From Siphonodentalium dalli (Eukaryota > Mollusca > Scaphopoda > Gadilida > Siphonodentaliidae): 64,000 nt of DNA. Each line of letters starts with the position of its first letter. Position 1 is the stretch's first letter. Position numbers and translations under genes: made by a program. Shown here in pieces: positions 59,528 to 64,000 of the stretch. The notes under the pieces were generated by a model. The model worked only from the letters and a program-made list of their open reading frames with translations, was not told the DNA's origin and searched no databases. The stretch lies in contig CP136069.1 of NCBI GenBank assembly GCA_032622095.1, forward strand, positions 158,713,043 to 158,777,042, written 5' to 3'.

Positions 59528-59674
59528 TGCCGATATATGAGAAAGTCTTTGTCCCCAGGATTGGACACAAAAGTGTGAAATTGATAGGTGTCATGGTTGC
59601 AAGCCTACTCTGGAAACACGATGTGTAATATCATGTGACGTCGAATCAATGACACATTTGGTATACTCTACCAA

Positions 59675-59940
59675 GCTCCATGCAGAGTTCAGTCCCCTAC
59701 CGCTGCCCGCACCTACATGGAATGTGAAGAAATGTCGCATTTATTTATTTGAGACATTCTGCATCATTCTGAGAAATTGAACTGTCCATATCCACTTGAA
59801 AGTTATCTAGATCAAGCCAGAATGAATTGTAACTGGCAAAACACTTCAATAAAAAATGTTAGATTTAATTAAGAAAATACACGTGCCGGCAGCGTTCAGA
59901 CATCGTGTAGCGAGGGGACTGAACTCTATTTTGCAGCTTG
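59675..59940. repeat. Dispersed repeat (partner at 3945-4310)
   Basis: GAGTTCAGTCCCCT at the left and AGGGGACTGAACTC at the right suggest short TIRs. 59755-59870 matches 3945-4045. Confidence 0.6.
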
Positions 59941-60216
59941 ATACTCTACATGTAATGGGCAGAATTCAAAGCAATATTGCTCCTGATATAAACATATTTA
60001 GTTTACTAATACATTTATCAAAAAGGGTTCAGTTAAGGGTTAAAGTGACAAGTTCTCGAAAACTTATATGATCCTCCGTTCCCCACAAAGATATTTATGC
60101 ATATTTATCACACAATTAGCCCCTAAACCCGACCTCATATCTACACACGTGTATCATTGGTACGCACAGTGACGTAAGAGCTTAGAGCAATGATGTGGAT
60201 CAATGTTATTATTGTG

Positions 60217-60734
60217 TTAAAGGTACGGTTGGACTTGGCGGTGGGTATCCTGTGAAAATATTTCCACCCGTCAAAAACCGCCACAAACAGAAAGAACATC
60301 AAAATGTAGACAGACTTTGTCCGTATACAAATAAGAAATATCGCATAAACAGTATGTTATTGTCAAAAGTTTGACCATTGTTATATAAACAAAAGCATAA
60401 AAAGTTACTTTTCTGGTGTTTGTTTATATTATGATGGTAAACATAAAGAGCGTTCTTTGTTGGTGAATTCCTGATATGGAACTAATAAAGAGCGTTTATG
60501 CCATTTGTGTGTGATTAGCCAGTAGCATTGTGCTGTCTTCTGTAACACAAGCAGGCTCTTGCTTAAGCAGGCTCTCGCTTAGGTAAAATATAGTAGGTCT
60601 TTGTGATAACATGCTGTTTACGTGATGGTCATGGTATATATGAACGAAACTGAATGCGTTTTAATGTTTTTCTGTTTACGGTGATTAGAACAAATATGAA
60701 TATTTTCGACAACTAAGGCCTCACGTGCCTTTAA
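60217..60734. mobile_element. TTAA-bounded 0.5-kb element (partner 32846-33347)
   Basis: TTAA at 60217-60220 and 60731-60734; nearly the same sequence as the 32.8-kb copy. It has an additional ~16-bp duplication of CAGGCTCTTGCTTA near 60550. Confidence 0.9.
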
Positions 60735-60987
60735 TTAGAATCATATTAATTATGATATTCAATTTGTGTTGGATTATAAAGTGCTGAATGTAGGATAAAC
60801 ATGGGTGATAAGGGTGATTGAACAATTCTTTCAACATGAAAAGATTTAAAATGGAACTATATTTTTTCTTGAGGCTGTCTTCACTTCCTCTTTGGTTGTG
60901 ATAAGGAAATCAATATTATTTTTTAAACCCTGACGTTTTTCCTATCTAAAATGTGATTATGTGATAAAAAAAAGGATCACAATTTCG

Positions 60988-61107
60988 TCGCAATTCTGTA
61001 CGAAATTTATTAACCTCGTCCACTAAATTCGATTCAACCTCGCTAATTGGCTCGAATCGAAGTTAGCGCACTCGGTTAATTCATTTCGTATAGAATTGCG
61101 ACTCATC
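60988..61107. mobile_element. Foldback repeat
   Basis: GTCGCAATTCTGTACGAAAT and its near-complement flank a 60-bp centre. Confidence 0.75.
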
Positions 61108-61486
61108 AAAGATCCTCTACATATGAATAAAACGAGATATACAGACAATATTCTATAGGTATAGTGGGTAAGTTATATACATACATTAATTGTGTTTATG
61201 GTTAGTTATAGATATGTTGCATGTCTTTTTGTATATAAAGAGTATAGGGAGGGGGAGTGATGGGGTAAGTATCTATGGACGATGTGCGAAAATAGGAGTA
61301 TGAGGTGGATAGCTATGGATGATCAGTATATCGGGGTATAAGAGGTGGGTATCTCTGGGTTTCATCTGGTTATAAAAAAACGAATATTGCTGTTTACAGG
61401 ATTTCAAATCTTCTCTTTCGTTGAACCAAAATCGATAGAGAGATTCCGCTTGTGAATTGTGGCGTGTAGCTTGTCGGCATTAACAT
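61108..61486. other. Unassigned intergenic DNA
   Basis: Loose GGTGGGTATCT/GGTGGATAGCT repeats near 61260-61360; no gene recognised. Confidence 0.35.
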
Positions 61487-61700
61487 TTTCTACACTAAGG
61501 CATCATTGAAGAGTAGTTATTCCCATGGGAAATGTTCATATAACAATTTAACCCTTTCTATACTAAATCATCATTGATGAGTAGTTTATTCCATAGGAAA
61601 TATTCAGATAATAAGTCAAAACGTTCTATACTAAAGCATCGTTGGCGTGTAGTTATCCCATAGGAAATGTTCAGATAATAAGTTCAACGAACGACGATAG
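61487..61700. repeat. ~68-bp tandem repeat, 3 units
   Basis: Three units beginning TCTA(C/T)ACTAA and containing CCCATAGGAAATGTTCAGAT. An inverted remnant (TATTATCTAAACATTTCCC) follows at about 61715-61735. Confidence 0.82.
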
Positions 61701-61985
61701 ATCGTTTGTTGAAGATATTATCTAAACATTTCCCTCAATAAATAGCGTTCCTTCTGTACCTATATTTAACTGTCGTTTTCTTATATTACCTGTATATCAA
61801 AAACAGACAATTCCGATGTACACTTATTAACTGACTGGGAGAATCCATTTAGTATAGACAGGGCTAAACTGACATTTCGGAATATGTCCAATCATATACG
61901 TCCAATCATATACGTGGTTCATTCTTATTAACGGGTGGATCAAACGTTAGTTATAATATTCTACCATGATTGATTCTACGAATGG

Positions 61986-62202
61986 TTAACCATTTGATGA
62001 CGGGAGCTGCAGCATTAAAGACCATGTGCCAGTGCATTCTCATGTATATGAGAATGCACTGGCTTACAAGGTCAATATTGCTAGGCCAATACATTCTCTT
62101 ATATATGCGAGGCTCCATATGGGCGATTCCGATATATAAGAAAATGCATTGGCAAAGGGTGTTCGCAAAAAATTCAGGAAGCTCCAGTTATGGAAGGGTT
62201 AA
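61986..62202. mobile_element. Twin-palindrome TTAA element, short version
   Basis: TTAA at 61986-61989 and 62199-62202. The left palindrome is collapsed to ~35 bp (CCAGTGCATTCTCATGTATA…), the right is intact (about 62080-62157). Confidence 0.85.
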
Positions 62203-62868
62203 CTGGTTGTAACTCAACCGATTCTTTAAACTTCATCTAATACAGAGTTAGCCCTTATTATTATATCGCCAAATTTGTTTTCGAAACCGGTGTGACAAGA
62301 TGTTCGCGAAACTGAAAATATATCTTTGTGTTTCTCTCATATTCATTGTCATTTACCTTAAAAACTGTTTCTGTTAAAAGCTGACGATACTCTTAATAGA
62401 TTTACGCCCCTTGATCTCGACTCATATTTGATTGCCATATATCGGACGACGCGGATTCCCCAAGATGACATAATAAATCGTTTCCAAATATGGAGTGCTT
62501 GCCTGGGGCAGAAAAAAAATTGTGAGAATCGCAGTAAGCAGTAGTAGTTATAAAAACAATAAGATGCGAAAGAATAATCAGTAATAATTATCGTTGACTG
62601 ATAACAACTTGAAGATGATGGCTCCTAGATTGCGACGAGTATAATGAACTGTGAATACGTCGCCTGTATTCTGTATTATACATTTTGTTGTGTTTCGCTA
62701 TGCGTGGGGAATTTGTCAACACGTCAATGACATCCGATCTCGCTATTTAAATAAATGAATATTGAATCACAGTTCCAGTGACGAAAATCTGATAAGATTA
62801 TTTTGTGCTTTTAAATGAGACTACCTTACAAGCTACACGTTACATACTATACAAGCTGAACCTCTATA
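62203..62868. other. Intergenic DNA 3' of the 62.9-kb gene
   Basis: Nothing recognised. Confidence 0.35.
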
Positions 62869-63117
62869 TTAGTTTTGTAAGCATATTTTAGCGCATCTTC
62901 GGTACAGTAACTGACATGATATACTGCATCGTGTTTCGCTAAATAGGTTTTCGTCCGGGTCGAATGCGGGGTTGCCGTGATACTCAAATGTGGGGAAACA
63001 CTTCTGATAGCAATTCTGACGTCGTTTGTAGCATCGTGTTTCACAGTGAAAATCTTCTGCTTGTATCATTGTCAACATCACTATGGTGATACAGATGAAA
63101 CCGACCAAGAATGGCAT
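62869..63117 (-). CDS. Secreted 8-cysteine peptide, 62.9-kb copy
   Basis: 82-residue frame with ATG at 63115-63117 after AACCTTTACAG. Signal peptide about 1-20, with MIQA in place of the usual MARA before EDFHC. Cysteines at 25, 29, 36, 40, 64, 68, 75 and 79; loop has YHGNP where others have GDP; C-terminus CLQN. More basic in its first unit (YKRRQN). The upstream CCAAT position is degraded (CCACT) although the rest of the block is conserved. It sits about 10 kb from the main array in the same orientation. Intact frame, so probably functional, but with weaker promoter evidence. Confidence 0.83.
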   Translation of the reverse strand: MPFLVGFICITIVMLTMIQAEDFHCETRCYKRRQNCYQKCFPTFEYHGNPAFDPDENLFSETRCSISCQLLYRRCAKICLQN

Positions 63118-63180
63118 CTGTAAAGGTTAAGATATGCGCCAACGTTATGGTCTCCTATAGCAACAAAACAGTGGGTGATA
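63118..63180 (-). promoter_or_regulatory. Conserved upstream block, CCAAT lost
   Basis: Retains GTTGCTATAGGAGACC and TTAACCTTTACAG on the minus strand; the CCAAT position reads CCACT. Confidence 0.5.
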
Positions 63181-63484
63181 TTTCTGATTTGATTCACACA
63201 GGATCAATACTTTGAACATTGTACTTGTATATGTGGCTGACGTAAATCGACAGGTAACTAAGCATTCTACTTGTAGTTAGCATCGCTGTACATAAGTGAA
63301 CTACCCCATTAACATACCAATGCATAAAAGTGCCAAAACGCCCGTTCGATGTATGCAGTTTCTCAATTATAGCATTACAATTATATCGCTGAAGTTGAGA
63401 TCACCATATATATATTTCGAGATGGATACTTTTATGTATAACCTAGTCCGTCCCTGGTGGACGGACAACATCGTCTCCCGTGTG
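63181..63484. other. Unassigned spacer
   Basis: Nothing recognised. Confidence 0.3.
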
Positions 63485-63885
63485 TTAACCCTTTACCCAA
63501 CAGAAGGGCCCTGTGCCAATGCATTCTCTTATATATGCGAGTCGACCATAGGTCGCCTCGCATATATAAGAGAATGCATTGGCTTAACACATTAAAAACT
63601 ATAAAATTGTTAAAGAATGTAAGAAAAAAATGGTAAAAAGTGTTAAAAAAAGATTTTTTTTAGGCCAATGCATTCTCTTATATATGCGAGGCGACCTATG
63701 GTCGACTCGCATATATAAGAGAATTCATTGGCACAGGGCATAACTGTAACTATCACAATGTGGTCAAGGAGCCGGTTCCAATGATATCCATATTTGTATG
63801 GTTCTATTGAGACAGACCGAAGATATTTTAGGCTGTTGAAGCTTTATTTGGCCGGTTTTGGCCGGTTTGTTGGGTAAAGGGTTAA
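63485..63885. mobile_element. Twin-palindrome TTAA MITE
   Basis: TTAA at 63485-63488 and 63882-63885, same orientation as 54825-55215 and nearly identical to it, including the T-rich spacer. Palindromes at about 63509-63585 and 63661-63738. Confidence 0.93.
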
Positions 63886-64000
63886 TTAACTTTACTTGTG
63901 AGTATTCGTTAACTATAGCAGGCTATATGACCATCTTCTTTATCGCGTTGTCTCATCTTGTTATCCCAATATCATATACCTGGCCATAGATTAATAATAG

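Overview
The window is AT-rich, gene-poor, repeat-packed animal nuclear DNA, probably from a marine invertebrate. There are no operons, ribosome binding sites or densely packed genes. Instead it holds 5'-truncated LINEs, a tRNA-headed SINE with a target-site duplication (TSD), hAT-like elements with 8-bp TSDs, and many small TTAA-flanked (piggyBac-type) non-autonomous elements. I cannot fix the phylum from sequence alone. The only credible host genes are one family of small secreted cysteine-rich peptides. || Gene family: seven copies, all on the minus strand, lie at about 9.2, 38.6, 45.3, 48.1, 49.1, 52.4 and 62.9 kb, with a truncated eighth at 51.3 kb. Each complete copy is a single exon of about 80-85 codons: a hydrophobic signal peptide of about 20 residues followed by a mature peptide of about 60 residues with eight cysteines. 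The cysteines form two copies of C-x3-C-x6-C-x3-C joined by a loop of 23-25 residues. An acceptor-like pyrimidine-AG precedes the exon in every copy. Six copies and the relic also share an upstream block that usually contains an inverted CCAAT box. I do not recognise the family. One copy has lost the expected ATG, one has a mobile element in its upstream block, and two neighbours (49.1 and 52.4 kb) arose by a tandem segmental duplication of about 2.7 kb. || Layout: 0-9 kb has one arm of a 24.5-kb-spaced inverted repeat, a LINE tail and a 3.4-kb decayed LINE bounded by 45-bp TSDs. 9-15 kb has the most divergent peptide gene, foldback repeats, a LINE fragment and a nested terminal-inverted-repeat (TIR) element. 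15-28 kb has a perfect 103-bp-arm palindrome, several TTAA elements, the SINE and the second arm of the inverted repeat. 28-38 kb is almost entirely mobile-element debris, including a hAT-like element with intact TSDs and a 42-bp minisatellite. 38-54 kb is the core of the peptide-gene cluster with MITE insertions. 54-59 kb has twin-palindrome MITEs and a head-to-tail dimer of a 1.4-kb TIR element carrying an internal minisatellite. 59-64 kb has more TTAA elements and the last peptide gene. || The most promising novelty is the peptide family itself, whose cysteine spacing predicts a helical hairpin zipped by disulfides. Second is the recurring twin-palindrome TTAA MITE architecture. Coordinates of repeats are read by eye and are good to a few bases at marked termini, less elsewhere.
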